Below, in pieces: positions 23,181 through 31,074 of a stretch of DNA of 38,776 nt. The position numbers were made by a program, and so were the translations under genes. The stretch is from a virus. The notes beneath the pieces are model-generated. The model saw only the letters and a program-made list of their open reading frames with translations, did not search any database and was not told the origin of the DNA. The stretch lies in IMG/VR virus record IMGVR_UViG_3300048836_001224, positions 1 through 38,776 of that record. One strand, given 5' to 3'. Position 1 is the stretch's first letter, and each line of letters begins with the position of its first letter.

Positions 23181-24941
23181 TCACTGGCCGCCCCCCACTA
23201 CGCGCAGGCCAGTACGCACCGTCAGGCGGGCGGCCAAGGCGTCGATTTCGGGCTCCGGCACACCGTCTGGGTGCAGGTTCTTGAGCGTGCCCAACAGCTC
23301 AGGCGACATGGCCACGCCCTTGGCCACCAGGGCCCGGGCCGCCTCGAAGTGGGTGAGCAGCTCGGGCGCGGCCTGTGCCACGCGGGTGGTGGTGTTCAGC
23401 TCGGTGCCGCGGCGTGGCAGCACGGTGGTGCTGGGCAGGGCCTGCTCGTGGTGCTTGTACGGGTCGTGTGTGCCGCCAAAGGGCAACGCCTTGGCTTTGC
23501 GGGCTGCTGCGGCGGCTTCGTCGGTGTCGGCGCCCATGGCAAGGCGTTCGAGCAGCTTGCGGTTCCCCATGGCCTGGGTGTCGGGCATGGACTTCATCTC
23601 GCGGGCAATGCGTGCGGCGCCCGCTGCAAAGCCGTGCTCGCCCTTGGCCGCCTCGGGCACGGGCAGCAGCAGTTCGCGGCCGTCGGCGTCATGGGCGACT
23701 ACCAAGGCTGCGCTGCGGTCAAAGGGGTTGAAGGTGATGTCCACATTTCCGCCCACCAGCACGCCGGGCACGGTGCTCACGTCCCACACACGGGCGTCAA
23801 AGCGCACGCACAGGTTGCGATCCACTTTGGGCGATTCGGGTGCGTGGGTGAGCAGCTCGCGGGCGAGCTGCGACTCCACGAGGCGCAACTGCTGCTGGGT
23901 GATTTGCAGCCACTTTTCCCAGCGCGTGAGGCCGTGGCGGCTGTGCTTTTTGACGCTGTTGTAGTAGCGCATCCACATCTGCGCCTTCTCATTGATCCAG
24001 TCAATGCAGGGCACGTGCGTGAACTTGAAGCCGCTTTCAAAGTTGGTCTCTACCAGGTTGTGGGCGTTTTCCACCTGGCCCTTGGCGCGGGCGTTGCCCG
24101 CCTGGTTGACCACCGGCACCACCTGCAGGCGGCGCAGCAGGTTGCCAAAGGCACCGGCCATGCCTGCGCTGCCGGGGTCCATCATTAAGTGAAAGGGCAC
24201 GCCATACATTTGCTGCCCTGGGCGCTGGGCAATGGCCGCGAGGAAGGCCTCGGCCATGTTCACCGTGCTCTCGCCCCCGGCCACGTAGTGCACAAAAATG
24301 GCGCCGCTGCAGTGGTCGGTGAGCACGTAGCGCGTGAGGCGCTGGCGCTTGATCTTCTCGAAGTTCTCGGGCTTGTTCTTGTAGTAAACAGCCTTGTCCA
24401 TGGTGGCCACGCCGCCCTCGGGCACATAAAACAATGTGCTGATGGAGGCGTCGATCTGCCACACATCGTTGGGGTGGTCGCTGGCAAGCTGCTGCACGGG
24501 GGCCGGGGCGTTGAGCTGATCGGGGTGCAGCGCGTACTGGCGCAGCGCGCGGGCACAGGCAGACTCGGAGAGCTGGCGCGTCTCGCCCGTTGCGGGGTCG
24601 GTCACGCTGGCAAACAGGGGGTTCTCGGCGCGCAGTTGCTCCAGCGACAGGTTCAGCGCCTGGATGGATTTGTCATTGCCCCGGTAGCCCTGCATCATCT
24701 GCGCGGACAGGCGCTGCGCGTCGGCCAGGGGCAGGCTGGTGGCGCCCGCATCGCTGCGGCGCTTGCGTGGTGGTTTCACAATGGTCTCCTTGAGGCGGCG
24801 CATGAGCGTGGCGCGCGGCAGGCCCAGGTGCTGGCTGGCTTGCGCGTACACGGCCCCTTTGCCACCATGGCCTGCGGCGGCAGCGCGGCGCTGTACATCC
24901 AGCAGCGCTTCGATCAGCGCGGGAGTGAGGGCGGGGCTCAT
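23181..24941 (-). CDS. DDE transposase (MuA-like)
   Basis: A 586-residue transposase. An N-terminal helix-turn-helix region (QASQHLGLPRATLMRRLKET) precedes an rve-type catalytic core: D164 (VWQIDASIS), D255 (LMMDPGS) and E291 (KGQVENAHN), with 35 residues between the last two. A beta-barrel region (VWDVSTVPGVLVGGNVDITF) and a C-terminal segment that may contact MuB follow. It would cut phage ends and join them to target DNA during integration and replicative transposition. ATG 24941 has only a weak ribosome-binding site; 34 bases separate it from the previous gene. Confidence 0.95.
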   Translation of the reverse strand: MSPALTPALIEALLDVQRRAAAAGHGGKGAVYAQASQHLGLPRATLMRRLKETIVKPPRKRRSDAGATSLPLADAQRLSAQMMQGYRGNDKSIQALNLSLEQLRAENPLFASVTDPATGETRQLSESACARALRQYALHPDQLNAPAPVQQLASDHPNDVWQIDASISTLFYVPEGGVATMDKAVYYKNKPENFEKIKRQRLTRYVLTDHCSGAIFVHYVAGGESTVNMAEAFLAAIAQRPGQQMYGVPFHLMMDPGSAGMAGAFGNLLRRLQVVPVVNQAGNARAKGQVENAHNLVETNFESGFKFTHVPCIDWINEKAQMWMRYYNSVKKHSRHGLTRWEKWLQITQQQLRLVESQLARELLTHAPESPKVDRNLCVRFDARVWDVSTVPGVLVGGNVDITFNPFDRSAALVVAHDADGRELLLPVPEAAKGEHGFAAGAARIAREMKSMPDTQAMGNRKLLERLAMGADTDEAAAAARKAKALPFGGTHDPYKHHEQALPSTTVLPRRGTELNTTTRVAQAAPELLTHFEAARALVAKGVAMSPELLGTLKNLHPDGVPEPEIDALAARLTVRTGLRVVGGGQ

Positions 24942-24975
24942 GGGTGCGGTGTGTGCGTGGGTTGCCTGCCGTGGT

Positions 24976-25878
24976 TCAGTTGGCCTGTGCTGCTGCGCCC
25001 TGCGCCTGCGCCTGCGCCCAACGCTCCCACTCGGGCGTGCCGCCCACTTCGGGCAGGCTGAATTCGTCGCGCAGCTCGGCCAGTTCGCTGGTGAGCTGGC
25101 CCACCATGCCCGCCATGAACAGGCGCTGGTCGCCCTCACAGTTGTTCAGCGCGATCAAGGCACGGCGCAGGTTGCCCTTTATCAGGCCCATGACCTCGGC
25201 CTGGATGTCGCTGGCCTCGCGCTGGGTGCGTTTGAGCTCTTCGCCGGGCTTGAGGCGCTTGATCATCCGGGCCTCTTCGTGCAGTTCGGAATTGACTGCC
25301 GTGAGGCGCTCCACCTGGCTTTTTTGCTTGGCGGCCTCGGCGCGCTCCTTGCGCACGGCGGCGCGCAGCTGTTTGACGGACATGCGGGCCACGTCGTCCA
25401 GCGACAGTTCGCCCGTCTGGCCTTCATCGACCAGGTCGTCCACCTGGTCGTCGTCCAGGGGCAGCAGCTCGGCCATTTTGGAGAAGCCAAGCTTTTCCAA
25501 ATGCGACGACGTCGTCGCATTTGAGAACCGCTGGCACATGGCCATGTAACGCTGGGCAGACCTGGGGGCGATGGCCAACCGATCCAGTGCGGCCAGGAAT
25601 TCACCGTGCCCGGCACGCTCTTTGAGCAGCAGCAGATAGGCACCCAGCTCGAAGATGGCCATGCCGATGCGCTTGAGGGCGTCGCGGGCCGAGTTCTCCA
25701 ACACGGCCGGGTCGGTGCTGCCCTGGTAGTTGAGCTGCACGGCCAGCGCGCTGACGCGCTCGTTTTGCTCCAGCGTGGCCACTGCCAGCTGGTTGGCGGC
25801 GGCGATGTCGCTGCGCGCGGCATCTTCGATGAAGGGGGCTTCTTTGCTGGCGGGGGCCGGGGTGGTGTTGCGTGCCAT
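24976..25878 (-). CDS. DUF3102-like DNA-binding protein
   Basis: A 300-residue protein. Residues about 65-125 (GMAIFELGAYLLLLKERAGH, then LAIAPRSAQRYMAMCQRFSN) match the DUF3102/ParB-like helix-turn-helix seen in phage and plasmid proteins. Residues about 175-245 are a charged coiled coil. It immediately precedes the transposase, and I recall similar proteins in that position in B3-like phages. A 26-bp perfect palindrome falls inside the gene where the protein reads SNATTSSHLE. A role in transposition complexes or replication is inferred. Confidence 0.78.
   Translation of the reverse strand: MARNTTPAPASKEAPFIEDAARSDIAAANQLAVATLEQNERVSALAVQLNYQGSTDPAVLENSARDALKRIGMAIFELGAYLLLLKERAGHGEFLAALDRLAIAPRSAQRYMAMCQRFSNATTSSHLEKLGFSKMAELLPLDDDQVDDLVDEGQTGELSLDDVARMSVKQLRAAVRKERAEAAKQKSQVERLTAVNSELHEEARMIKRLKPGEELKRTQREASDIQAEVMGLIKGNLRRALIALNNCEGDQRLFMAGMVGQLTSELAELRDEFSLPEVGGTPEWERWAQAQAQGAAAQAN
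25498..25523. repeat. 26-bp perfect palindrome inside the DUF3102-like gene
   Basis: The sequence starts CAAATGCGACGAC and continues with its exact reverse complement; there is no spacer and no mismatch. It codes for SNATTSSHL on the minus strand, between the helix-turn-helix and an acidic stretch. It could be a protein-binding site, an mRNA hairpin or a recombination relic. Confidence 0.8.
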
Positions 25879-25896
25879 GGTTTGGGTGTGGTTGGG

Positions 25897-26208
25897 TTAC
25901 AGGGGAACGGAATAGCGGGCGCTGATGTCATCAAGCTGGCGCTTGGCGGCATTGAGGTTGGTGGCGACCGTGGTGGCGATGCGCACGAACTGCACGCCCA
26001 GGCGCCAGCGGTTGGTGCCCGCCACCTGCTCGACGTAGCCGGTGGTGGCCAGCGCGGGCAGGTTCTGGCTGACCCAAGAAGGCGGCACGCCGAGGCCCTT
26101 GGCGATCTCGCCGGGGGCCAGGCCCAGCACTTCGTGGCCGGCCAGCAGGCGAAACAGCTCGCAGGTCTTGCGGATGGGGCCGGCCAGGGAGTAGGTCTTT
26201 TCAGTCAT
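25897..26208 (-). CDS. Winged-helix regulator, IclR-type N-terminal fold
   Basis: A 103-residue protein. Residues 12-70 form a winged helix-turn-helix: IRKTCELFRLLAGHEVLGLA, then EIAKGLGVPPSWVSQNLPAL and a wing, GYVEQVAGTNRWRLG. The C-terminal helix may dimerise. The start overlaps the upstream stop (ATGA). The IclR-like effector domain is absent, so it acts as a minimal DNA-binding unit, probably early regulation. Confidence 0.8.
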   Translation of the reverse strand: MTEKTYSLAGPIRKTCELFRLLAGHEVLGLAPGEIAKGLGVPPSWVSQNLPALATTGYVEQVAGTNRWRLGVQFVRIATTVATNLNAAKRQLDDISARYSVPL

Positions 26209-26417
26209 GCGCGTGCCCCATCGAGCTCGGCGTTGCGGCGGGCCAGCGCAGCGGCCTTGAGCTGGATCTCCAGCGCGCGGCGCACGGCGGTGGCAATGGC
26301 ATCGGCATGGCGGCCGGACTCGACAACGATCTCGCCGTAGCTGGTCTCGATGGTGAAGCCGCGCTGCATGTCGGGCACCTTCTTGGACAGGGCGTAACTC
26401 AGGTCTTGTTCGTTCAT
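26205..26417 (-). CDS. Small early protein, hypothetical
   Basis: A 70-residue alpha/beta protein: RGFTIETSYGEIVVESG, then a long helix DAIATAVRRALEIQLKAAAL. It overlaps the downstream winged-helix gene by 4 bases. I do not recognise it. Confidence 0.7.
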   Translation of the reverse strand: MNEQDLSYALSKKVPDMQRGFTIETSYGEIVVESGRHADAIATAVRRALEIQLKAAALARRNAELDGARA

Positions 26418-26419
26418 GC

Positions 26420-26893
26420 TCAAAACTCCAGCTCGGGCGTGGCGTAAGCCGCCACGTTGTGGTGGTGCGCCGCCACCTGCTGCAGGTGGTTGCGCAGGGC
26501 GTCGAGCGTGGCGGCAGCGTCGGCCTTCTCGCCGCCCTGGTAGAAGTCGGTGAGCAGCTGCAGCGCCTGGGCAAAGCCGGTGTTGAGCTCGACCATGTCG
26601 GCGGCCTGGGCCTGGCGGCCCTTGGGGATGTCCACCAGCAGCTTTCCGTCGGTAGCGGCCATCCAGCGCGCCACGAGGTTGATGCCGCAGGCGTGCTCGT
26701 ACGCAGGGGCGAGCACCAGGGGCATGCGGCCGTTGGCAATCCACTTGTAGAGCGACCAGTGGTCTTCCAGGCCCATGCGCTCGGCGATGCGCTCGACGCT
26801 GAGGTTGTGGCGCTCCAGAGCAAAGTCCTTGCAGCCCTTGAGCGCGTCGCGCAGGGTGGCGGGTTGCCAGCGCTTCCAATTGCGGCGGCTCAT
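26420..26893 (-). CDS. CII-like phage regulatory protein
   Basis: A 157-residue protein with a helix-turn-helix at about residues 31-58 (LSVERIAERMGLEDHWSLYK, then WIANGRMPL) and a helical second half. The pattern resembles phage regulatory proteins of the CII/Cro-like type that bind DNA early in infection. ATG 26893 overlaps the stop of the 40-residue gene upstream. The precise family is uncertain. Confidence 0.75.
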   Translation of the reverse strand: MSRRNWKRWQPATLRDALKGCKDFALERHNLSVERIAERMGLEDHWSLYKWIANGRMPLVLAPAYEHACGINLVARWMAATDGKLLVDIPKGRQAQAADMVELNTGFAQALQLLTDFYQGGEKADAAATLDALRNHLQQVAAHHHNVAAYATPELEF

Positions 26894-27012
26894 TGGAAGG
26901 CCCCGCAGTGGGTAGCAGAAGCGGGCGCCAAACAAAGCTTGCGTTTGCGCATGGCAAAACACTCTTGCAGCCGGTAGAGTGCGCAGCAGGCCATTGCGTA
27001 CACTGGTGTCAT
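26890..27012 (-). CDS. 40-residue cysteine-rich protein
   Basis: A short frame from ATG 27012 to a TGA at 26890. Its start overlaps the Ner-like stop and its stop overlaps the next start, both as ATGA, which strongly suggests translation. The product has five cysteines (ACCALYRLQECF and later) and a basic middle (MRKRKLCL). Its function is unknown; it may simply serve translational coupling. Confidence 0.6.
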   Translation of the reverse strand: MTPVYAMACCALYRLQECFAMRKRKLCLAPASATHCGAFQ

Positions 27013-27203
27013 TGCAGGGGCGCGTCGCTGCTGGGCTTGAGGCCCAGCTTGACGGCGATTTCATGGGCCTTGCCGTAGTGGCCTTTTTCAAAGCCATTGA
27101 GCACGCGCAGCACTTTGTTGACGGCATAGCCGTTGTCGCGCGCCCACTGGCTGAAGGTTTCGCCGCGCTGGCGGAACCTCTGCTTGATTTGGTCGGGGGT
27201 CAT
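27009..27203 (-). CDS. ner: Ner-like DNA-binding regulator
   Basis: A 64-residue protein that is almost all helix-turn-helix: RGETFSQWARDNGYAVNKVL then RVLNGFEKGHYGKAHEIAVK. It is the first gene of the leftward early operon, facing the repressor gene, which is exactly the place of Mu Ner. Ner turns down early transcription and the repressor promoter. An ACAGGAG ribosome-binding site precedes ATG 27203. The symbol is given by analogy of position and fold. Confidence 0.75.
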   Translation of the reverse strand: MTPDQIKQRFRQRGETFSQWARDNGYAVNKVLRVLNGFEKGHYGKAHEIAVKLGLKPSSDAPLQ

Positions 27204-27247
27204 TGCCGTGGCTCCTGTGGGAAAGTTGTTTTGCCGTTGTTGGTGAA

Positions 27248-27276
27248 ATTGTAGGTTTGTTTTTCAAACCTTGCAA
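27248..27276 (-). promoter_or_regulatory. Leftward early promoter
   Basis: On the minus strand TTGCAA (27276-27271) is followed by a 17-base spacer and TACAAT (27253-27248), a good sigma-70 promoter 45 bases before the Ner-like start. It would drive the transposition operon. The spacer is filled by an inverted repeat that is a likely repressor site. Confidence 0.75.
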
Positions 27277-27289
27277 GGGGTTTGGTTTG
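27253..27289. promoter_or_regulatory. Operator cluster of GGTTTG/CAAACC half-sites
   Basis: AGGTTTG (27253-27259) and CAAACCT (27265-27271) form a perfect 7-bp inverted repeat around a T5 spacer. Two more GGTTTG copies lie at 27279-27284 and 27284-27289, overlapping the repressor start. These overlap the early promoter and would let the repressor or Ner-like protein block it. Confidence 0.65.
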
Positions 27290-27874
27290 CTTTCTGAACT
27301 TTTGAAGCAAGTGATGCGTGAATGCCAGCTCAAGCAATCCGACTTGGTCGAAGTGCTGGGGGTGTCGCTGAGCCGCGTGAAAGCTATGACCTCGGGCAGA
27401 GTCAAGAACCTCACACGCGAAGAAAGCGAAGCGCTTATCAAGAAACTCCATATCCGTGGCGACTGGCTGGCCACGGGGGAAGGTCCGATGCTGCAGAGCG
27501 AGGGCGAGCGGGAGATGGGGCGGCGGTTGGACTTGCTCAAGCTCGCCACCGGCAAGGCGCAGATCGAGGGGCTGGAGCCACACTACGCCAGGCTGTTGAT
27601 GGAAGTGCTTTTCTATGCGGAGCTGGGCGATGCGGACGCATTGCGCCAGGCGCTCAACCCGCTGCGGCCCGATGAAATGGCGTTGATGGGCAGCTACCGC
27701 AGCTGCAACGAAGGCGACAAAGTGCGGCTGATTCAGACGGCGGCGCTTATGGCTGGGGGGGTGGCGACGGGCGCGTCTGGCTCCGCTGCCACCACCCCCA
27801 CCGGGGACAAGATCGACGTCAAAGCAACACGCAACTTTTTGGGGGTTGCCGTGGGGAAGGTTGCGAAGAAGTAG
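27287..27874 (+). CDS. Prophage repressor (c-like)
   Basis: A 195-residue protein divergent from the early operon. The N-terminal helix-turn-helix (LLKQVMRECQLKQSDLVEVL, then GVSLSRVKAMTSG) is followed by TREESEALIKKL and a GDWLATGEGPM segment common in phage repressors. The C-terminal half is helical with an Ala/Gly/Thr linker and a basic end. TTG 27287 was chosen because AAGGGG lies 7 bases upstream and the frame before it crosses the operator; ATG 27314 is an alternative. It should maintain lysogeny by blocking the leftward promoter. Confidence 0.82.
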   Translation: MLSELLKQVMRECQLKQSDLVEVLGVSLSRVKAMTSGRVKNLTREESEALIKKLHIRGDWLATGEGPMLQSEGEREMGRRLDLLKLATGKAQIEGLEPHYARLLMEVLFYAELGDADALRQALNPLRPDEMALMGSYRSCNEGDKVRLIQTAALMAGGVATGASGSAATTPTGDKIDVKATRNFLGVAVGKVAKK

Positions 27875-27893
27875 TCGGTGTGAAGGAGGAGAG

Positions 27894-28346
27894 GTGGCCC
27901 AAGATCAAGTTAGCGCTGCAGTCAGTCACTCATGGATTGGCATCGCCATTGGCAAGATCGAGTTTCGCCAGCGCAGTGCGCGCGAGAAGCTGCAAGACGC
28001 CGTGCCCGAAAACGCGTGGCAGGCGGTGTGCGCCGCGCTGGACGCCGGCCTTGTTCGTCCGCAAGATTTTTGGCAAGTATGGAAGCACCGCGCAGTCGAG
28101 TGGAACGGGGAGCGTTTCGTGCGAAATCGCCTTGCGAGAGGGTTTGACTACGCGCTGGCGACCACCCACGGCATCCAGATCGGCGCCTTGGCGACGTTTT
28201 TTGTCCTACTCGGTCAACCGCTTTGCCTTGCTCTTCCCGGCGTGCTCAGTGTGGTTGTGATCAATCGGTACGTCACGCCGCACCGGCTGGCAACGCAAGT
28301 GCTCTCGAGTGCGCCAGCTAAGGCCAGACTGCCCGATGGCCAATGA
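27894..28346 (+). CDS. Membrane-anchored cargo protein
   Basis: A 150-residue protein starting at GTG 27894 behind a strong AAGGAGGAGA site, 20 bases after the repressor. Residues about 20-85 are soluble and helical (IEFRQRSAREKLQDAVPENA); residues about 95-130 contain one or two membrane helices (IQIGALATFFVLLG, then LALPGVLSVVVIN). It is probably expressed with the repressor in the lysogen. Superinfection exclusion is possible but unproven. Confidence 0.68.
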   Translation: MAQDQVSAAVSHSWIGIAIGKIEFRQRSAREKLQDAVPENAWQAVCAALDAGLVRPQDFWQVWKHRAVEWNGERFVRNRLARGFDYALATTHGIQIGALATFFVLLGQPLCLALPGVLSVVVINRYVTPHRLATQVLSSAPAKARLPDGQ

Positions 28347-28438
28347 CTTGAGCCCCCTGCAGGTACGGCAAGGGGCCGCAAGCGGGCGGCGTGAGGCCAG
28401 GTGCGCGAGGGCCCATGAACAACAACGGAGGGAAAACG

Positions 28439-28986
28439 ATGCTTAGAACCTGCCAGAAGTGCAACCACGCCAACCCATCCGCCACGGGCGATGCGCTGGA
28501 GGCTTGCCCTGAATGCGGCGCGATTTACAGCAAGGTGGCGGCGGCGATGGCCGCCAAAATGCAAGGGGCCGGGATGCCCACCCCGCGGGATGCACCCAGA
28601 CACGAGCCTAGTCTCGCTGCGCCTGCGATGAGTGTGGAGCAGGCCCCGGTCAAGCGGGCTGACGAGAAATTCTGCTCCGAATGTGGTTCGCTCATCAACG
28701 CGAAGGCAGAGATCTGCCCGAAGTGCGGGGTGCGACAGATGGCACCGCCAACAGCGAGCCCTCTAGGACATACGAGCGCAAGCGGCAAGAACAAGTGGTC
28801 GCAGGCGTGCTGGCACTGCTGCTGGGCGGCCTGGGCGTTCACAAGTTCTATCTCGGCAAGGGGTTCCAGGGGCTGATGTATCTGCTGTTCTGTTGGACCT
28901 TCATCCCCGCTCTTATCGGCCTGGTCGAGGGACTGAACTATCTGCTCATGTCCGAAAAGACGTTCTTTGAGCGGTATGGAGCCTAG
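28439..28986 (+). pseudogene. Zinc-ribbon/TM2-domain gene interrupted by a frameshift
   Basis: The reading frame from ATG 28439 (GGAGGG site) encodes two zinc ribbons: CQKC...CPEC at residues 5-34 and FCSECG...CPKCG about 80-100. At about 28796-28800 the frame fails. The continuation in the other frame encodes a TM2 domain (VAGVLALLLGGLGVHKFYLG, then MYLLFCWTFIPALIGLVEGL). One missing G in TGG(G)TCGC would restore KNKWVAGVL. The protein would be inner-membrane. Either a true mutation or a sequencing error; translation of the pieces gives no complete product. Confidence 0.8.
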
Positions 28987-29530
28987 AGTGCGCACCCATC
29001 AATTCCAGCTTCGTGCATCGATTGGAGTTCAGGGGCTACTCGCTGCCGTGTTGATCGCAGCCTCGCCCGCCTGGGCCATCAACAAATGCACCGGCCCCGA
29101 TGGCAAGGTGGCGTTCCAGGATGCCCCGTGCGCTGGTAAAGGCGAGAAGATCGTGGTCCGCCCGGCATCGGGGCTGCCGGGCGCCAATGCACCCGCCGCG
29201 CCTTCACTGGGCGCTCTACCAACGGCAGCGGCACCGGCTGCAGCAGCGCCCGCGCCCGTTGCGCCAGCTGCGCCCGCGCCCACTGCGGCCGCCAAGAGCC
29301 CATTGGTGCGTGAGGCCGATATGTGCCTGGCCTGGTACCTGCCCCGGCTGCGTGATCCGGCCGGCGCCTACTACACCGAGCCGGCCAAGGACGGCCGCGT
29401 GGTCTCCATGACGGTGCACGCCACCAATGGCTTCGGCGGCTACGTGACGCGCCGCGCCGGCTGCGAGATCCACCAGGGCAAGCTCAATGAGACCTGGACG
29501 AAGATCCATGCGGAGCGCAACGGGTGGTAA
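28976..29530 (+). CDS. Exported DUF4124-like protein
   Basis: A 184-residue protein with a signal peptide (about residues 1-31, cleavage after SPAWA). It then has a short DUF4124-type motif, INKCTGPDGKVAFQDAPCAG, with two cysteines likely to pair. A Pro/Ala linker of about 50 residues leads to a C-terminal domain with DMCLAWYLPRLRDPAGAYYT and a RRAGCEIHQGK segment. The start overlaps the TM2 frame. Periplasmic; typical cargo of beta-proteobacterial genomes. GTG 28988 is an alternative start. Confidence 0.75.
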   Translation: MEPRVRTHQFQLRASIGVQGLLAAVLIAASPAWAINKCTGPDGKVAFQDAPCAGKGEKIVVRPASGLPGANAPAAPSLGALPTAAAPAAAAPAPVAPAAPAPTAAAKSPLVREADMCLAWYLPRLRDPAGAYYTEPAKDGRVVSMTVHATNGFGGYVTRRAGCEIHQGKLNETWTKIHAERNGW

Positions 29531-29616
29531 TTCGACAATGACGTCCATGCTGGGCGTCTCTATCGGATTCACGACGCGTTCTTGACAGTGGATAGGTTCT
29601 TTTACAGGGAGGAAAA

Positions 29617-30495
29617 ATGGCAAAAACTAGAACCGTTGAAATTCGGCAAATTAATGTTTCTATGCATGCACCACACAGCCCTCAAGGCTACGTGGATCTT
29701 TTCGTTCATGCATTCCGGTTGCGGCGCATCTTCAAACGAGGGCGTGCCGACGGTTTTTTACTCGGAGCTTTGTACGATGCAAAAGGGGCGGTAGATAGAA
29801 ATGAGCTACAGGGAGAAATCTACCGTTTCACCAACATCGATCAAGACGCGGCTTGGTTTAACACCCAGACGGGCAAGCCTGCCGAAGAGGCCGAAACGGA
29901 GCACATCATCATCCCCGGCAATCTGCACCCGAATTTAGAGCGCATCCTGTTTGTGTTCAGGCCTCGGGAGCATAGATTCTGGTTTATCAGTAGGGACCGC
30001 AAGGCCGCCATGGGGCCTTCCATTGCCGAGAGCTTCCTTCAGCGATTGTTCGACGAAGTCTCCCAAAAGAGAAACCTTCCGACCGTGGAGGTAACCATCG
30101 TTCCCGACGATGCAGCGGTGGACGAGGTTCTCAGCATTCACCGTTTAACGAAACTCTTCTTCGAATTTAAACGTCCTAACGCGGATGACGGAGCCGCAGC
30201 AGCTCAACGGATCATGGAACGCATGAAACAACGCCGTGTCAACCGACTACGCGAGGAGATGACATCGAAGGATCCCGATGGCATCAAGACCGACCCGGCC
30301 CTGAAGGCAGAGGCGAAAGTGGCGGCAGACAACGGGTATGTAGCGTCGCAGGGCTATGACGTCACAGGAAAGGTACAGTCCGAGTCGACGAAAGCTAGGC
30401 CGGCCGTATATCCTCAGGTTGTGGATGAAGCCATAGAAACCGTTTGGAATGTCTTGGAGCGTATTAGCGGCAAGGGCAACGCGGCCGATCGATAA
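29617..30495 (+). CDS. DUF4747-like protein, candidate sensor of a two-gene cargo system
   Basis: A 292-residue cytosolic protein with a strong AGGGAGGAAAA site before ATG 29617. The N-terminal strand (RTVEIRQINVSMHAPHSPQG), the middle (IIPGNLHPNLERILFVFRPR) and the segment VPDDAAVDEVLSIHRL followed by EFKRPNADD match proteins annotated DUF4747 as I remember them. The last 80 residues are helical and charged. Base composition is visibly less GC-rich than the phage genes. It abuts the next gene (TAA then ATG), so the pair is one unit. The biochemical role is unknown. Confidence 0.75.
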   Translation: MAKTRTVEIRQINVSMHAPHSPQGYVDLFVHAFRLRRIFKRGRADGFLLGALYDAKGAVDRNELQGEIYRFTNIDQDAAWFNTQTGKPAEEAETEHIIIPGNLHPNLERILFVFRPREHRFWFISRDRKAAMGPSIAESFLQRLFDEVSQKRNLPTVEVTIVPDDAAVDEVLSIHRLTKLFFEFKRPNADDGAAAAQRIMERMKQRRVNRLREEMTSKDPDGIKTDPALKAEAKVAADNGYVASQGYDVTGKVQSESTKARPAVYPQVVDEAIETVWNVLERISGKGNAADR

Positions 30496-31032
30496 ATGTT
30501 CAAACAGTACGAGGGCGTTGGAACGATTTTTAAAACCTACTGGCAAGCCTATGGCGGCCTGGGGGATTTACTGCGCTCGCCCTATTTGCATGCGGCAGTG
30601 GTACTGCTCGCTCTGACCATTCCCACATGGTCGGCCCCGCAGTGGTGGGACCAGTCCCTTGCCGTGCTGCCTAACTTGCTAGGTTTTACCTTAGGTGGCT
30701 TTGCGATCTTCATCGGATTCGGCGATGAAAAGTTCCGAGCCTTGTTGGCAGAGGACGACGGCGGGCCCGTCAACGCGTATGTAGATTTATGCTCGACGTT
30801 CGTCCACTTTATTCTTGTTCAACTGCTGGCGCTCGTTGCAGCGGTCCTCGCGAAGGCATGGTGGTTCTATGCGCCCTGGATGGACAGGTTTGGCGACGCT
30901 TTACCCGTGTTGAATGCTATCGGGTGGGCGTCCGGGTACGGGCTTTTTTTGTACGCTCTGACTTCAGTGGTTGCCGCGACGATGCACATCTTTCGTATTG
31001 CGTGCATCTACGCTGAATTTCAAAAAAAATAG
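30496..31032 (+). CDS. Four-helix membrane protein, candidate effector paired with DUF4747
   Basis: A 178-residue protein with four predicted membrane helices at about 31-46, 56-76, 100-126 and 138-168. A cytoplasmic loop follows helix two (GDEKFRALLAEDDGG). The start codon directly follows the DUF4747 stop without a gap. The combination of a soluble partner with a small multi-pass membrane protein resembles sensor/effector pairs of phage-exclusion systems, where the membrane part depolarises the cell. It shares the lower GC of its partner. The family is not recognised. Confidence 0.75.
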   Translation: MFKQYEGVGTIFKTYWQAYGGLGDLLRSPYLHAAVVLLALTIPTWSAPQWWDQSLAVLPNLLGFTLGGFAIFIGFGDEKFRALLAEDDGGPVNAYVDLCSTFVHFILVQLLALVAAVLAKAWWFYAPWMDRFGDALPVLNAIGWASGYGLFLYALTSVVAATMHIFRIACIYAEFQKK

Positions 31033-31074
31033 CTCGCTAGTTTTCGGGATGACCGCGTCCTTCCAGTCCCAAAC

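Noticed and set aside
23097-24188. Plus-strand frame opposite the transposase
   Set aside because: Antisense to a DDE transposase with all catalytic residues; no domains of its own.
29582-29616. TTGACA as a promoter for the DUF4747 pair
   Set aside because: The -35 hexamer is perfect, but no acceptable -10 lies 16-18 bases downstream; left uncalled.
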